DNA from: Azorinus chamasolen
Taxonomy: Eukaryota > Mollusca > Bivalvia > Cardiida > Solecurtidae
Direction of reading: 5' to 3'
Length of the DNA stretch: 64,000 nt
NCBI GenBank assembly: GCA_963576725.1
Contig: OY755241.1
Coordinates: 57,223,071-57,287,070 of the forward strand
Both the position numbers and the translations under genes were made by a program. Below, piece by piece: positions 1-10,830 of the stretch. Below the pieces are notes generated by a model that was not told where the DNA came from, did not search any database, and worked only from the letters and a program-made list of their open reading frames with translations. The first letter of the stretch is position 1, and each line of letters begins with the position of its first letter.

Positions 1-1341
1 TGGTGACCAAGTGTTCGATTTCACTAAAGTTCCCTATAAATAATTGCAGTTGAAGCGGAACACCCGTGGATCGGATGGCCCGATAGTTATTTGCCTTTCT
101 CTTATATAGAATATACGAAATTTCAGCTTTGTCTCAAAACACTCCAAACTTTATTTTTCGGCTCCAAATGTTACAAAACGTCAATTTAGAGACATTTTAA
201 CTTATTTTAGACATATTTCATGAGCCGAACGCCTGTGGGTAGAACGTCTGACCAAGCAACTCTAAGTTACAAGGGCGTAATGTAACGGCAAGGGTATAAT
301 AGCGTTTAAACTACCACGCTACGCAAGCCGGCGTTTGTGGTGACGTTGTACAATATCTGACCAAGGAACTCTAGGTTGTATATTCGAGTGAGTGAGTTGG
401 GTTTTACGGCACTACGCCAATGAGTAGGTCATATAGCGCCAATGACGAAAATTATGATGAAAGATGAAAATTTATAAAATCAAATCTCGATCAACGAGTG
501 TATAAAACATAAAAAATAAATGAAGATGAAAATGTAAAACAGAATACAGAAATATTATAGAACGTGTAAACAGATATATATTTTTGAATAAAGATCGGTC
601 TTTTTGAATAAAGATCAGTCTCTTTCAAAAACGAAATTATATTCTCGCACGGAACTGTATTAAACAACTGATGCATAGAATCAACAGTAAAACATTTGTC
701 TAATTATGGCAAGGTCAACACATTCAATCAAACAATGTTTGTAAGTTCGAACCCCAGCAAGGCCGTAAATATTCATATAGGTCAACCGTAACAATATAGA
801 ATAGATCTGATTTTAAATTTTCTGCCACCATAGAAATATTGTGTTCATAGTTCCATTGTTATATTTCAGTGAATTAACATTCATAATGTCATTATTTCCT
901 GTTTGAATATTCATGGTTTAAAGGGTTAATTTGCAGGTTGTCACAAACTTTACTACTGCCTCGGTACCTTGATAAATCTGTATTCGATTTGACAGTGGCC
1001 ATGCGAGTTTTACGCCTGACTGACCGCTGTTGTTAGACCAGCTGGTATATGTAAAGAGTAGATTACACTGCACGTGTCAATTTTGGTGTCTCGATAGCCA
1101 GCTGGTAGCACACATAATAAAAGCACTGAAAGTGCTGCTAGCAAGGGACTTTTAGCAAAGACGGTTATGTATTGATGTTACAATGTGCTGTTTTCTTTTC
1201 AAGTATTTTTGTTGAGGGTATGGTGCAAAAGTGCTATAACTTCGCCACTAAAGTGAAGATGTAACAATAGTTTTGCACCAAATCCGTTACGATGCGATAA
1301 TGTGTATATAAAGGTTTGTTCATTTGGTTACACCATAGAGA
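1..1341. other. Non-coding stretch with a SINE tail
   Basis: I see no convincing exon here. Positions about 368-455 carry a copy of the sequence ending in GAGTGAGTGAGTTGGGTTTT followed by acggcactacgcc, the reverse complement of the (ACTC)n-tailed SINE better preserved at 28973-29225. Around 575-625 a 20-base segment (tttttgaataaagatc) is directly duplicated. Around 865-930 is a copy of the dispersed motif with tgaatattcatgg and atgtcattatttc that recurs at 8100-8160, 9690-9740, 18970-19020 and 27600-27660. Confidence 0.5.
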
Positions 1342-1615
1342 TTGTTGAATAAAAGTACAAAAATGAGTCATGCAGGAAATACCACATACAGAACAAACAC
1401 TCGCCCGAACAGCAACACAAGGAAACAGCAAATGTACATGGGTAGAAAAAACAACAAGAGACGCACAAAGACAAAACAAACATTCAATAGGAGGAAGATG
1501 GAAGTACCGCCTTGGAACGGTCAGTGACAAAAGTCACCGGGGGTTTAAACCGGTTTATGGGCGCCCAACCTCACCCTTATTCCATCCCCATCCTAAAAGA
1601 CAAACAGTGTAAATA
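1342..1615 (-). mobile_element. Penelope-like element 3' tail, truncated copy
   Basis: This stretch is almost identical to 2219-2480, the 3' untranslated region of the element that follows. It contains the same landmarks in the same order: aaagtacaaaaatgagtcatgcagg, the segment ending gtaccgccttggaacggtcagtgac, aaccggtttatgggcgcccaacctca and aaaagacaaacagtgtaaataaacg. It carries no reverse transcriptase coding sequence, so it is a strongly 5'-truncated copy lying just downstream of the larger element in the same orientation. Head-to-tail arrangement of truncated copies is known for Penelope-like elements. The short open frames on both strands here are by-products of the repeat. Confidence 0.8.
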
Positions 1616-1967
1616 AACGTATAAGTTATTGAGTTATTTGAAGAATAACTTGGTAAGGCATGCTTACCCTGAACTCTGAGTAGAGGAATAAAATAACTAC
1701 ACGACAGTTGCATTTTGTGTAAAACATTTATTGGAAAGGTTCAGCAATGGATTGGGAAACACCATGATAAAAGTATTCATGCATAAAGCCCTTAGCAGCA
1801 TTTGAACGTGTGTATAGTGACCAACACTGTTTGCGTTTTGACCCTTTCAACTCTATGTATCTATTGTGGGATTTTATGTTGTCTTGTAGGTCTTTTTTGT
1901 CACCAAAACATGAACCAATGTACAACTGTACATGGAATTTGGGGTATTTCACAGATACTGTTTTAAA

Positions 1968-2036
1968 TTAGCAAACAGTGCAGACTCTGATTAGAGGGTT
2001 CCTATAGGAGCCTTCTGATCTGGGTTTACACTGTTT
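1968..2036. repeat. Foldback repeat with central TCCTATAGGA palindrome
   Basis: The segment reads gcaaacagtgcagactctga ... ttcctataggagcc ... tctgatctgggtttacactgtttg. The two arms are inverted copies around the palindrome. The same design recurs at 7290-7365, 7575-7630, 7785-7850, 8755-8815, 9790-9870, 15198-15264, 32240-32305 and 50745-50815, so it is a dispersed non-autonomous foldback family. Confidence 0.75.
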
Positions 2037-2727
2037 GAAAAAGTAATGAGTACATAAAAACAGGTACATAGTGCTGAAAGAGTACATGCCAGACAAATTC
2101 AGAAAGGCTAAGTTCCTGTTGACGCGTGTGTTATTCAGTATACTACATGTATGGAAACACGGACCATTCCCACATGAATATTAGTTAAAGAAATTTTACT
2201 GTATTTATATTCTGGACTAAAAGTACAAAAATGAGTCATGCAGGAAACACCACATACAGAACAAACACTCGCCCGAACAGCAACACAAGGAAACAGCAAA
2301 TGTACATAAGTAGAAAAAACAACAAGAGACGCACAAAGACAAAACAAACATACAATAGGAGGAAGATGGAAGTACCGCCTTGGAACGGTCAGTGACAAAA
2401 GTCACTGGGGAGTTAAACCGGTTTATGGGCGCCCAACCTCACACTTATTCCATCCCCATCCTAAAAGACAAACAGTGTAAATAAACGTATCCCCTCTCCG
2501 ACTAATCTACAACAACCGCGACAGCAAATACAGTGGTAAAGTGCATGTATAACGAAAACACATTTAAGTGAACATACTGTATCCACCTATCGCTAGTGTA
2601 CTCAATGATTGAGCTGCAAACAGAGTAACTGTAGAAAAGTAATAAAGGGTACGACAAAAATGAAATAGTACAGATATCCGACGTTCTCCTTCCATTTCTG
2701 GATTTAAGAGGTCGCCTTCATAGAGTA

Positions 2728-4000
2728 CTAAACCTTTCTTGTCGGCGTACATGCAAAGAGGCCAGCGTGATTGCCAACTGTAAAAGGGTTCACAACCAAA
2801 CATGCAGTATGTTGTAGTACTACAGGATCATATCCCTTTTTAATGAATTGTTTTATATATTTGATGAACAAAGTGAGAAAATGGGTATGTCCAATAATTT
2901 TACGAAGTTTGTAAATCACATCACCATAAAATTCAGGTTGTGAAATACCGTGTCGCAGAAGCACCTTGAGATTACATTTGTACTTGCCAATAAGCGAGAG
3001 ATTTCGATAGTAAAATTTAGAGAAAGTTTTTCTTAGTTTATGATATCTATATCCTTGCTTAAGCAGTTTTTCAGTTAAAATGAGATTTCGACTGTTAAAA
3101 TCGTCAATAGATGAACAAGCTCTAGCAAAACGAATAAGTTGAGATATATAAACCCCGTAAGATGGAGCACGGGGAACATCCCCGTCAAGATGAGGAAAAT
3201 TTACAATATTAAAATCAAAATCATCTCTTTTGTCATATATTTTAGAAGAAATCATTCCATTATTAATTTTAAGGTCTAGATCAAGAAACGCTGCATAATT
3301 GTCGGACGGGTTAGCTTTATTCAATTTGAGTTCTTTAGGATAAATTGTAGGAATCAGAGCATCGACGAAAGGGTTATCTAAGTTAAAAATATGATCCAAA
3401 TATCGACAAGTTTCATTGAAGGCTTTTATAACATCTTGTGATTGAGGATTCAAACGCAACATGAAATCTCTCTCATAGCAGTACAAAAACAAATCTGCGA
3501 CAAGTGGTGCACAATTCGTACCCATAGGAATACCAATTACCTGACGGTATATAGCATTCCCATAACGTACAAATATGTTATCCAAAAGAAAGGTTAGTGC
3601 TTCGCAAACTTCTGAGCAAGTCCAATTGGTGTAATATTTCATTTGCTCGTCAGTAAAGAAAGCTTTTTCAGCATTACATGCCAAGAATGATGTTTTTTCT
3701 CGGGCAAATACTTTCTGGATCAAGTTAGTAAGCTTATCCTTAATTAAAATATGAGGAAGAGTTGTGTACAGAGTAGAAAAATCGTACGTGCTTACAGTGG
3801 ATGCAAGATACCTTTTGTTCTTAAGTTTGTTTAAGACTTCTGAAGAGTTCTTAATAGACCAGAAGAGATTTATTCCAGAAGTCTTATCACAGTAGAATTT
3901 TACATGTTCCTTTACCTTCGTTAAACAAGAAGTCAAAAGTATAGACAATTTAGTAGTTGTACATGAACTAGAATTTGCAATGAAACGCGCTTTAAACTTG
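2728..4000 (-). pseudogene. Penelope-like reverse transcriptase, main part
   Basis: The open frame of about 406 codons starts at 3948, but the homologous sequence begins just upstream (ARFIANSSSC, ending near 4000), where a foreign tail is inserted. Motif A is visible as TYDFSTLYTT and motif B as GIPMGTNCAPLVADLFL. Motif C should be YxDD, but here it reads YLDH, with the second catalytic aspartate replaced by histidine. The related copy at 37508-38726 keeps YLDD. The C-terminal part (YGVYISQLIRFARAC and the later ISQPEFYGDVIYKLRK) is conserved between the two copies. The enzyme would prime reverse transcription of the element RNA at a nick. With a broken motif C and no intact N-terminus this copy cannot do so. 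Confidence 0.85.
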
Positions 4001-4002
4001 GA

Positions 4003-4545
4003 TACAGGATGAGCTTACCAGACTCGTGTATTACTTTTTCCCTGTCGTGCCCTTAACGGCTTACCTGCAGGTGCTCTGACTTCAGCAAAGCCATTGAGTA
4101 CATATTTGACGGATTGCAATAGTTATTATGCTATGTTTTACATGTTGTCCTGTGTTCACCGTTGTCTATGTTGTGGGTAAGTCCGGCGGGGGTACCTTTA
4201 TTTACACTATTTGTAAAGCTAGGGTGACTTTGAGAGAAGTGTGAGGTTAGGACGTCCGTAAACCGGTTTAAACCCCCAGTGGTGTTTTTGCTACTGACCG
4301 TGCCAAGGCGGTACTCTCTTTGTCACCCTTCCTTTTGTTTGCCTTGCGTCTTTGTGCTTGTGGTTTGTTCATGGGTGGAACGTTTGTCTCTGGTTCTTGT
4401 GTGTCTTTTGGTGTTTTCTGTGTTCATTTCGTGTGTGTGTGTGTGTGCGTTTGGGTGTGTGGTTGTGTGTCATGCTGTCTATCGGTGTTTTGGTGGTGGT
4501 TGCGTCTTGCATGTGGCTTTGCTGCTCGACTTTACTACTTTTCCA
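4003..4545 (+). mobile_element. Second-family Penelope tail inserted into the first element
   Basis: This is the reverse complement of the 3' region of the element at 36945-37480: cttggatacaggatgagctta, ctgcaggtgctctgacttcagc, gtaaaccggtttaaacccccagtgg and the end cttgcatgtggctttgctgc. It splits the reverse transcriptase of the first element between the YWLQKLHKKPYK motif (minus strand, near 4563) and ARFIANSS (near 4000). It is opposite in orientation to its host. It is a 5'-truncated insertion of a related but distinct family and therefore younger than the copy it interrupts. The hydrophobic frames on its plus strand have no gene-like features beyond the repeat. Confidence 0.8.
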
Positions 4546-4562
4546 TTTATATGGTTTTTTAT

Positions 4563-5735
4563 GTAGTTTTTGTAACCAATACATTGTAGGAAGTTTATGC
4601 TGTGTAATTTTAATATCGGTTCCAAATTGTTCACACTTTTTGACATGGTCTGAAATGATGGTCTTTTCGTCAGTGGTAACTGAAATGTATGACTTGGTAT
4701 TAATAATTTCCTGCTTCAAGACATCGATATAATGTAATCGTCAAATAATAATCACATTATTTGATGCCTTATCAGCAGGAACAAAACCGTATTTTGATTG
4801 GAAATCCTGTAAACCCTTTTTAAGATGTCTAAAAGAAGTTCTAGGTTTAGGTGGAAGAAGGTGTTTATTAGAGCTGTAAAAGGAAATGCGTTTATCAATT
4901 ATATCAAAAATTAGTTTTTTCCCAACAAGAAAGAGCATTAGACTCAACATGTTCTCTTCGACACCATTTAATACTAAAATTTTGTAAAGCCTCCGCAATC
5001 TGAACTCGACAAGAGTTAAAATCTATCAAGGATGGTATTCTATATTTGGGACCTTTATTCAAAAGAGATCGTAGACGTTTATCTTTAATTATCTCAAAAT
5101 TACCAGTAATCACATGACCAGCCGGAGAATAGCAAAATTTTGAGGTGGCGCAAATCTCAATTATCAGGAGTATTATCATTAATATTAAGGTCGGCCACAA
5201 TTTTATTATAGTTGAAAATTGTATTTCTGATGGGTTTGTTATATTTGTAGCAGATGATAGGTGGTTCTGTATTTTTAAAGTATTTTGGAATAGTGTCAAT
5301 TACATTTTTGTCTCTAAAAATACTTTGGAGGTCAATAAAATCAATACCTTTATTAATAAAAGGAATTTTCAAGAAGAATCTTTGGTGTTCAGATAATTTG
5401 TCAATGTGCGGTCTGAGAACATGTAGAGTAAAGCTTTGTATCAAACTAGCCGTTTCTATGAGAGGATCTGATCTAAAAATAATTTTATCGGCTTGCTCGT
5501 CAATTTCTTTTAATGAACATATAGATAAGGAGGAAAGTCTAGAAAGCATGGCATGTTTACCCGAAGTTAAGCGTAAAGTATGTAGATCAAGAAGAGTCAT
5601 TTTCAAACGAGATTTTCGTTTAATATTACCATTTTTGCGATTTGATCGAGATTTGCGTTTTCTAATAGAAAAAATTGAAAAAATATCTATATCTGGTTCT
5701 TTTGAAATACAGTAAAACCTCTCTATAACGGACAC
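4563..5735 (-). pseudogene. Penelope-like element: linker and start of reverse transcriptase
   Basis: Three frames joined by frameshifts cover this part on the minus strand. The first (5735-5157) has a basic stretch (IRKRKSRSNRKNGNIKRKSR) and continues to CYKYNKPIRNTIFNY. The second has YSPAGHVITG and NKGPKYRIPSLIDF. The third has VPADKASNNVIII, followed by the reverse transcriptase entry motif YWLQKLHKKPYK. I recognise this sequence family from predicted proteins of cnidarians and molluscs that carry this type of reverse transcriptase, but have no named function for the linker. At least two frame changes and several stops mark it as decayed. Confidence 0.7.
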
Positions 5736-5913
5736 TAAATTGTGTTAATTAGTTGGTATTTAGGACAGGTGGATGCTTAAAGCAAGGTGAAAGTAAAACA
5801 GAACGCTCCTATAGGAGCGTTCTGTTTTACTTTCATCTTGCTTTAAGCAGTCACCTGCGTTTTACATAAAATACCTGATGTAATTTAGTGGCCGTTATAG
5901 AGAGGTTTTACTG
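5710..5913. mobile_element. pogo-like MITE, 204 bp, with TA target duplication
   Basis: The ends are inverted copies, CAGTAAAACCTCTCTATAACGG at the left and its complement at the right, flanked on both sides by TA. The interior is a long foldback, tgcttaaagcaaggtgaaag against its complement, centred on CGCTCCTATAGGAGCG. There is no room for a transposase. The terminal sequence and TA duplication fit pogo/Tigger-type elements of the Tc1/mariner superfamily. It sits within the coding part of the Penelope-like element and so inserted after it. A sister copy of 205 bp is at 19851-20055 and a half copy at 27012. Confidence 0.9.
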
Positions 5914-5929
5914 TATTTCCAGTCTGGTA

Positions 5930-6664
5930 AATATTGTCATTCAGTCCTACAGGGAAAGGTGTTTGCAATTTTTTGATCCAATTTAATTCAGATATAAATC
6001 TTGCTTTCGATTTAAAGCTACTAGTCGCCTCCTTATCATATGTTATATGCTCAACAATTTGTACTAAAACATCTTTAAAAGAATGGCCAGATTTCCGAAA
6101 GTGTTGGTATAAAAAATTGTTTAGTTTACGATTTCGACACTGATATGCATGCTCACGAAATCGAGTTTTCAAAGCACGCCCTGTTTGTCCTACGTACTGT
6201 ATACCGCAACTAGGCGCGTTTCAAGTTAAAACATAAATAACGTTAGTAGTAGTACAATCAACGTCTGAGTTTATCTTGACATTAAATGTTCTACCATTAA
6301 CTGTAGATTTTATCGTGGAATTACAAGAAATGTTACTACAACATATGCACATCTTAGCAAAGCACTTTTGGATAATTGGATACACTCTGTGTCGCCTGCA
6401 TAAGGACCGTTTACAAATAGAAGAAACATTTTGGATAACAGATTTTAAAGGTGAAAGTACAACTCTTGGTCCATTGAAAAAACGTTTATTAATAGAAAGA
6501 GATGGTATGTGAAAAGATGATGCCGACTGAAGATTAAGTTGTTTTAAACGAACAAAAGGTTGAAGGGAAGAGAAATTAGAAATATTTCTGGGTACTTGTA
6601 CAGACGACACAGATTGCATATTTAAAGCTTTCAGTTCTATTCGAGGTATTTTAACTTTATTCAT
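5930..6664 (-). pseudogene. GIY-YIG endonuclease and Cys-rich N-terminus of Penelope-like element
   Basis: Minus-strand frame 6664-6221 and the in-frame continuation 6220-5914 form one unit separated by a single TGA. The N-terminal part has a Cys/His cluster (SICKRSLCRRH, then CICCSNISC). The nuclease shows VIYVLT for the GIY half and QYVGQTGR for the YIG half, followed by KTRFREH, HFRKSGHSF and ELNWIKKLQTPFPVGLN. The TGA falls directly after VIYVLT, where relatives usually carry cysteine. This nuclease would nick DNA for target-primed insertion. The frame runs into the MITE at 5913, giving a few non-native residues before it ends. Confidence 0.8.
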
Positions 6665-8369
6665 ATTGGAAAGTGATAGAGGGGCACCTGTATTGTGTTC
6701 ATCAACACGTCAATTACATTAGTGTAGCTACCAAGTGCATCAAATTGTTGGTGAACACAACACCTACCACGAGGTGCATGACATACTTATGATGATGTAA
6801 GAGGCGAATGAGAGTTGTGTATGTTACTTGCATATCCTGCAAGAGAAGTTTACCCATACACAGTATATGTAACTCATTCCCTCAAAGTGCCACCTCTTAA
6901 TGCATTTGCTTTATTTATCACAATGGTTTAAAAATACACAATTCTAAAACTGTTCTTGCTCCTTGTCAGTAGATTTATGGTATCCAACAGGTTGGGTTCA
7001 AAAATAGCCTCTGAGGGAATGGGTTAACATGGAATAGTAACAGCAAACCCTGAGCAGACGGCTTCTACTTAGTTGCAAATGTGTCAAAAGTTGTCCCTAT
7101 GAGAAAATGTGTTGATTCATGAATATTGATTTATGACATTATGAATAACAATTTGATAAAACCTTCACTGCATGAATAATCATGTAAAAAGTAGCGGCAC
7201 CATGAATAACTGATTTTTTACGTTGGCATAATATGTACACATGAATTTTGGCCTTGGTAGAAACAGTAGATTTAAACTTTTGTTATTTCATATGCAAGCA
7301 GAGCATACCCTGATCAAATGGCTGCTACAGGAGCCATCTGATCTCAGTCTACAAAGGCGTAAACAGGCTTCTTTATAGAATAAAGGATTTATTTATATAA
7401 TGGTCTGTGAGCACAGGAACATTTTTGGCAGATACTACAGAATGAATTAAAGCTTATTCCATAAGCAAATTATATAGGTCCTGACCAGAAAGTGTCTACA
7501 GGAACTGTATGATCTGGGTCTACTCTATTTAACCCTTTCCCTCATATAAACGTCTTTTGCGTGCATTACGCAGAATAGACATAGATCAGACGGTTCCTAT
7601 AGGAGACGTCTGATCAGGGTCTGCTCTGTTTGCTTTTGACATGATATACATCTGATTCTACAGTTTTTTTCAAAGCAAACAATTCCCTTAAAGATTTACA
7701 TGGTTAAATTTGTGCTAATAAATATTCATGCTGTCATTTTAGCATAGAAACTAAAGAAACAGATTTATTAAACTCCATTAGCAAACAGAGCAGACTCAGA
7801 CCAGATGGCTCCTTAAGGAGCCATCTGATCTAGGTCTACTCTGTAAGTGAGTGAAAATGTGTTTATAAGAAGGAATTGGCAATATATTATTCCATAAGCA
7901 AATAAAAAAGACCCTGGACAAAAACTTCTACAGGAACTGTCTGATCTGAGTCTACCCTGTTTAACCCTTCCCCTCATATCAATGCATTTTCACACATTAT
8001 GCAAATGGAGTTGATCGAGACCAGATGACTCCTATAGAAGAAGTCTGACTGATCATGATCTGTTGTTTGCTATCGACATGATATAGATCTAATTACATGA
8101 TTGAAAATATTCATGATGTCATTAATTCTTATATGAATACTGTAAAAGGCATATACTTTTTTGTATATCCAGTAAATGGCTAAAGTAAACACTATCCATG
8201 ATGTATATTGTAATTTCTATTCCATATAAGTGACACACAGGTTTGATTGAGATGAGAGTCTGGAATATTCAGTGTCTTCATTCGGAATCCATGATGTTAC
8301 AGATTTATATTGAGTCAATTAGCAAAAGAATGATAAATGTATATGTTGGGGACAAATCCTGTGTATTGG
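6665..8369. repeat. Intergenic cluster of foldback repeats
   Basis: No exon is supported here. At least six copies of the foldback family occur, near 7032-7085, 7290-7365, 7470-7540, 7575-7630, 7785-7850, 7905-7965 and 8003-8070. Each has arms resembling gcaaacagagcagaccctgatcagacgg and tctgatctgggtctactctgtttgc. Between them are recurring strings such as aaccctttccctcatat and tgaatattcatgatgtcatt. The mixture suggests repeated local insertion or duplication of one non-autonomous element of about 245 bp, best delimited at 9668-9912. Confidence 0.65.
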
Positions 8370-8557
8370 TCAATGCTGTCCAGGAAGGTGTCCCTTATCC
8401 TCTAAACACAGTAGCTTGAAATTATTCCCTGTTGTCTGCTCCCACATTGCATAGCCGGAATGCCTCATGGCTGTTATAGTATTCTGCTCCCATGCATGTC
8501 TGTGATATGCCTGGACCAATGCCGAAAGTTCTGGGTCAAGGCAAAGTCTATCCATTT
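8370..8557 (-). CDS. Possible coding exon of a small two-exon gene, function unknown
   Basis: On the minus strand a good acceptor (tttctatttcag) is followed by an open frame starting CAA ATG GAT, coding 61 residues from the ATG to TGA. The protein begins MDRLCLDPELSALVQAYHRH and contains HAWEQN and GYAMWEQTTGNN. It is rich in aromatic, His, Gln and Leu residues with no obvious signal peptide or membrane segment. A strong donor preceded by a short leader lies upstream at 10255, and joining the two would put the ATG at the start of exon 2. Codon use looks protein-like, but I do not recognise the family and cannot exclude that this is only the last exon of a longer gene. Confidence 0.4.
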
Positions 8558-8569
8558 GCTGAAATAGAA

Positions 8570-9289
8570 AAGGATATGCAGTGATTATGTCCCTAAAATC
8601 AGCTACTGACTATTTAATCCTTCCTCTGTTCAATATCCATGTAAAACTAATGATATCATAAATAGTTATTAGCTGATATTTTATAATAGCATATGCAAAT
8701 TAGTTTTTCGGGTATTGGTAGAAACTATAGTCAAATCTATTATAATTTCATAAGCAAACAGCATACCATGACCAGATGACTCATATAGGAGCCATATCTG
8801 ACTGGTCTACTCTGTTGACAAATGTGTGAAAAAACACTTATAGGAAGGACAGGATTAACACTATTGGCAAACTTTCCAGGACAACAGTTCGGATACAGCA
8901 TAAAGTAACCAAACAACATATTTGGATCAAAACTGTTAATTGCTCAAACATGGTTGATTGGAAAGTAACTGTATGAAATGATTTTTTTATCATTCTTTGA
9001 ACATTCTTCTCAGTTGCCTTTTCAAATACCAGTACATATTGCTTAAAAACTTATTGATGAAAAGGCGGTTATCATGTGCTGACTGCACACTATGTCTACA
9101 GTAACAACCCTCTGAATGCACCATATCTGCATTGTTTTGTCACCAAATTACATAGTTTAGGTTTGTTGATGCATTACTGCAATTACATGTGTATAAAATA
9201 GACAACTACAATATGTTTTACAGACATCTGCAATTTCATATTATTTGACAGAGACACAGCACTGTTGCATATTTTGCACACACACAAAA
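8570..9289. other. Presumed intron with one foldback copy
   Basis: No exon is visible. A degenerate foldback copy lies at about 8750-8820 (gcaaacagcataccatgaccagatgac ... ataggagccatatctgactggtctactctgttg), preceded by the dispersed tatgatatcataaatagtt and gcatatgcaaattag strings. Confidence 0.45.
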
Positions 9290-9604
9290 CAAGAGTGTTC
9301 GGAGGAACACATGTGTCACCTGCTTGCAGCTGACACAAAAAACGTATTGTTAATATGAAAAAGGGGAATAACTCAAAAAATATTGATGCTAGAGTTGTGG
9401 CCCTTGGGCATGACACTTCCTCTTATCATGCTTGTTCCATGTGTGAAGTTTGAAAGCTCTATAATTAGTTTAGAAATGACAGCCAAAAAAGAAAGTGTTA
9501 CGGACAGGCGGACAGACAGACAGACAGACGGACGTACAGACAGACAGACAGACGACGGAAAAGTGATCCCTAAGTGACACACCGCCTCTCGGCAGGTGAC
9601 ACAA
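9290..9604 (+). repeat. Dispersed repeat ending in GACAGGTGACAC-type sequence with gacagacagacgg microsatellite
   Basis: The left part has ggaggaacacatgtgtcacctgc, the middle one unit of the gaaaaaggggaataactc repeat (compare 14430-14980), then a run of (gacagacagacg), then aaaagtgatccctaagtgacacaccg and ggcaggtgacac. The same components in reverse occur at 26400-26500 and, partly, at 63370-63490. Open frames across it are products of the microsatellite. Confidence 0.6.
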
Positions 9605-9667
9605 AAAAGAAAAACGTGTAATTATTATTAATTCTGATGAAGCTTTTGAACAGTCTGACGTAGACCC

Positions 9668-9912
9668 AGTTTTAATCCTTTCCCTGTTGTATATATTCCT
9701 GTAAGAAATGACATCATGAATATTAATTCTTCATAATGGCATATAAACACATGGAATTTAAGCTCAGGCAGAAGCTTTAGAATCAGATCTATATTACACC
9801 ATAAGCAATTAAAGCAGACCCTGATCAGACGGCTTCTAGGAGCTGGTTGATCTGGGTCTACTCTGTTTGCACATGCGAGGACACACGTTTATATATGAGG
9901 AAAAGGGTTAAA
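9668..9912. mobile_element. MITE-like element, about 245 bp, TIR like TTAACCCTTTCCCT
   Basis: The left end reads ttaatcctttccctgttgtat and the right end atatatgaggaaaagggttaaa, an imperfect inverted pair. Inside is the common foldback (gcaattaaagcagaccctgatcagacgg ... ggttgatctgggtctactctgtttgc). This is the clearest delimitation of the family that fills 6980-8160. No coding capacity. Confidence 0.6.
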
Positions 9913-10254
9913 GGTATAAAAAATAAATTAAGTATTTATTCTTAATCTTATATTATTGTTTATCTGTAATCTATTTATAAGCATACTATTCTTATCTTAG
10001 CTTGTTAAAAGTCATTATTTCAACATTTGCCTTGTGGACTTGAAACATATCGACTGAGTAACATTAATCATTACTGTGTAGTGTGTACCCCTCTGGTGTC
10101 CCGAAACAAAAAAGTCGTACCTTTTGTCGAATTATGCGCGATTTCAGTTCTACTGTGCAACAGTATTCAAATTAAATTTAAGAATACACAGTCCAAGTGA
10201 GATAATTAAAAGCAGAGTGAAACGGTAATTAAAATTTAAACAATTCTTACCTGG

Positions 10255-10440
10255 TTTATCGATCAGCCATATTTGAAAACACAGTCCGAGATCACGTGAT
10301 ACTTTGCAAAATTTCCCGTGACATCAGTCTTTAAATTTCGGTCTCCCTAAATAGCATCGAGAAGCGACGCGAAGTGTCCAGAAGAAGAAAAATGTATTTT
10401 ATTGTCCCAACTGTCCGGACCTGGACGGCTTTAAGACTCA
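10255..10440 (-). promoter_or_regulatory. Candidate 5' untranslated exon and promoter region
   Basis: On the minus strand the sequence ends in AACCAG followed by GTAAGA, a strong donor, and is preceded by an ATG that meets TAA after three codons (atggctgatcgataa), so it would be a leader with a tiny upstream frame. Spliced to the acceptor at 8557 it would feed the 61-residue frame there. The start of transcription is not visible. The assignment rests only on the splice signals. Confidence 0.3.
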
Positions 10441-10712
10441 GCTCCTGTCTAGCTCTTCCTCATACTGAGTACAGACGATGTTTTTAAGTGTTTTTATCTG
10501 GAACCTGTAAATAGGATGCTCATCCTTTTAACGATAATACTTAAGTGGTTCTGCACTCGTATGGACGAAGAAGAAGAAGGAATGTGTATTAGCTTGTAAG
10601 CTTGTTGTTTGCACTTTGTGTAATTACTTTTTGGCTAATTATGCTAAGCGCACACGCCTAGCTTACATGGCAGGGATTTTCACTAATAAAATCAGCGCTA
10701 TTTATATTGATA

Positions 10713-10804
10713 GCAGTGTTCGAGTGGACTAGTTAAGGTGTTTGGACTTAGTGATCAAGTTTACCCATTGTATGACCTGGCGTGGGTTCGAAATTCACCT
10801 ATTA
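10713..10804 (+). pseudogene. Degenerate tRNA-Ser/Leu-like sequence, SINE head or tRNA relic
   Basis: gagtggactagttaaggtgtttggac resembles an A box with D-arm of a class II tRNA, and gcgtgggttcgaaattcacc resembles the variable arm and B box. It is followed by a poly-C run and an A-rich stretch (10806-10830). The acceptor stem is not paired, so it is not a functional tRNA gene. Confidence 0.45.
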
Positions 10805-10830
10805 ACCCCCCCCCCCCAAAAAAAAATAAA

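Larger units (their letters stand above)
2219..6664 (-). mobile_element. Penelope-like retroelement with N-terminal GIY-YIG nuclease (Naiad-like), broken
   Basis: Read on the minus strand the order is cysteine-rich region and GIY-YIG endonuclease (6664-5930), a linker (5735-4741), the start of the reverse transcriptase (4719-4563), the rest of the reverse transcriptase (4000-2728) and an untranslated tail (2727-2219). Canonical Penelope elements have the nuclease after the polymerase. A nuclease-first order with a preceding Cys/His cluster is reported for the Naiad/Chlamys clade common in invertebrates, and I assign this copy there by domain order only. It is disrupted by a stop in the nuclease, a pogo-like MITE at 5710-5913, frameshifts in the linker, a foreign tail at 4003-4545 and a mutated catalytic site. 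It is dead as it stands. The 5' boundary is not defined. Confidence 0.75.

Noticed and set aside
4279..4732. Cys/Val/Leu-rich plus-strand frames resembling membrane proteins
   Set aside because: They lie in the inserted Penelope tail and in a (GT)n run; the same hydrophobic frames appear at every tail copy on the non-coding strand.
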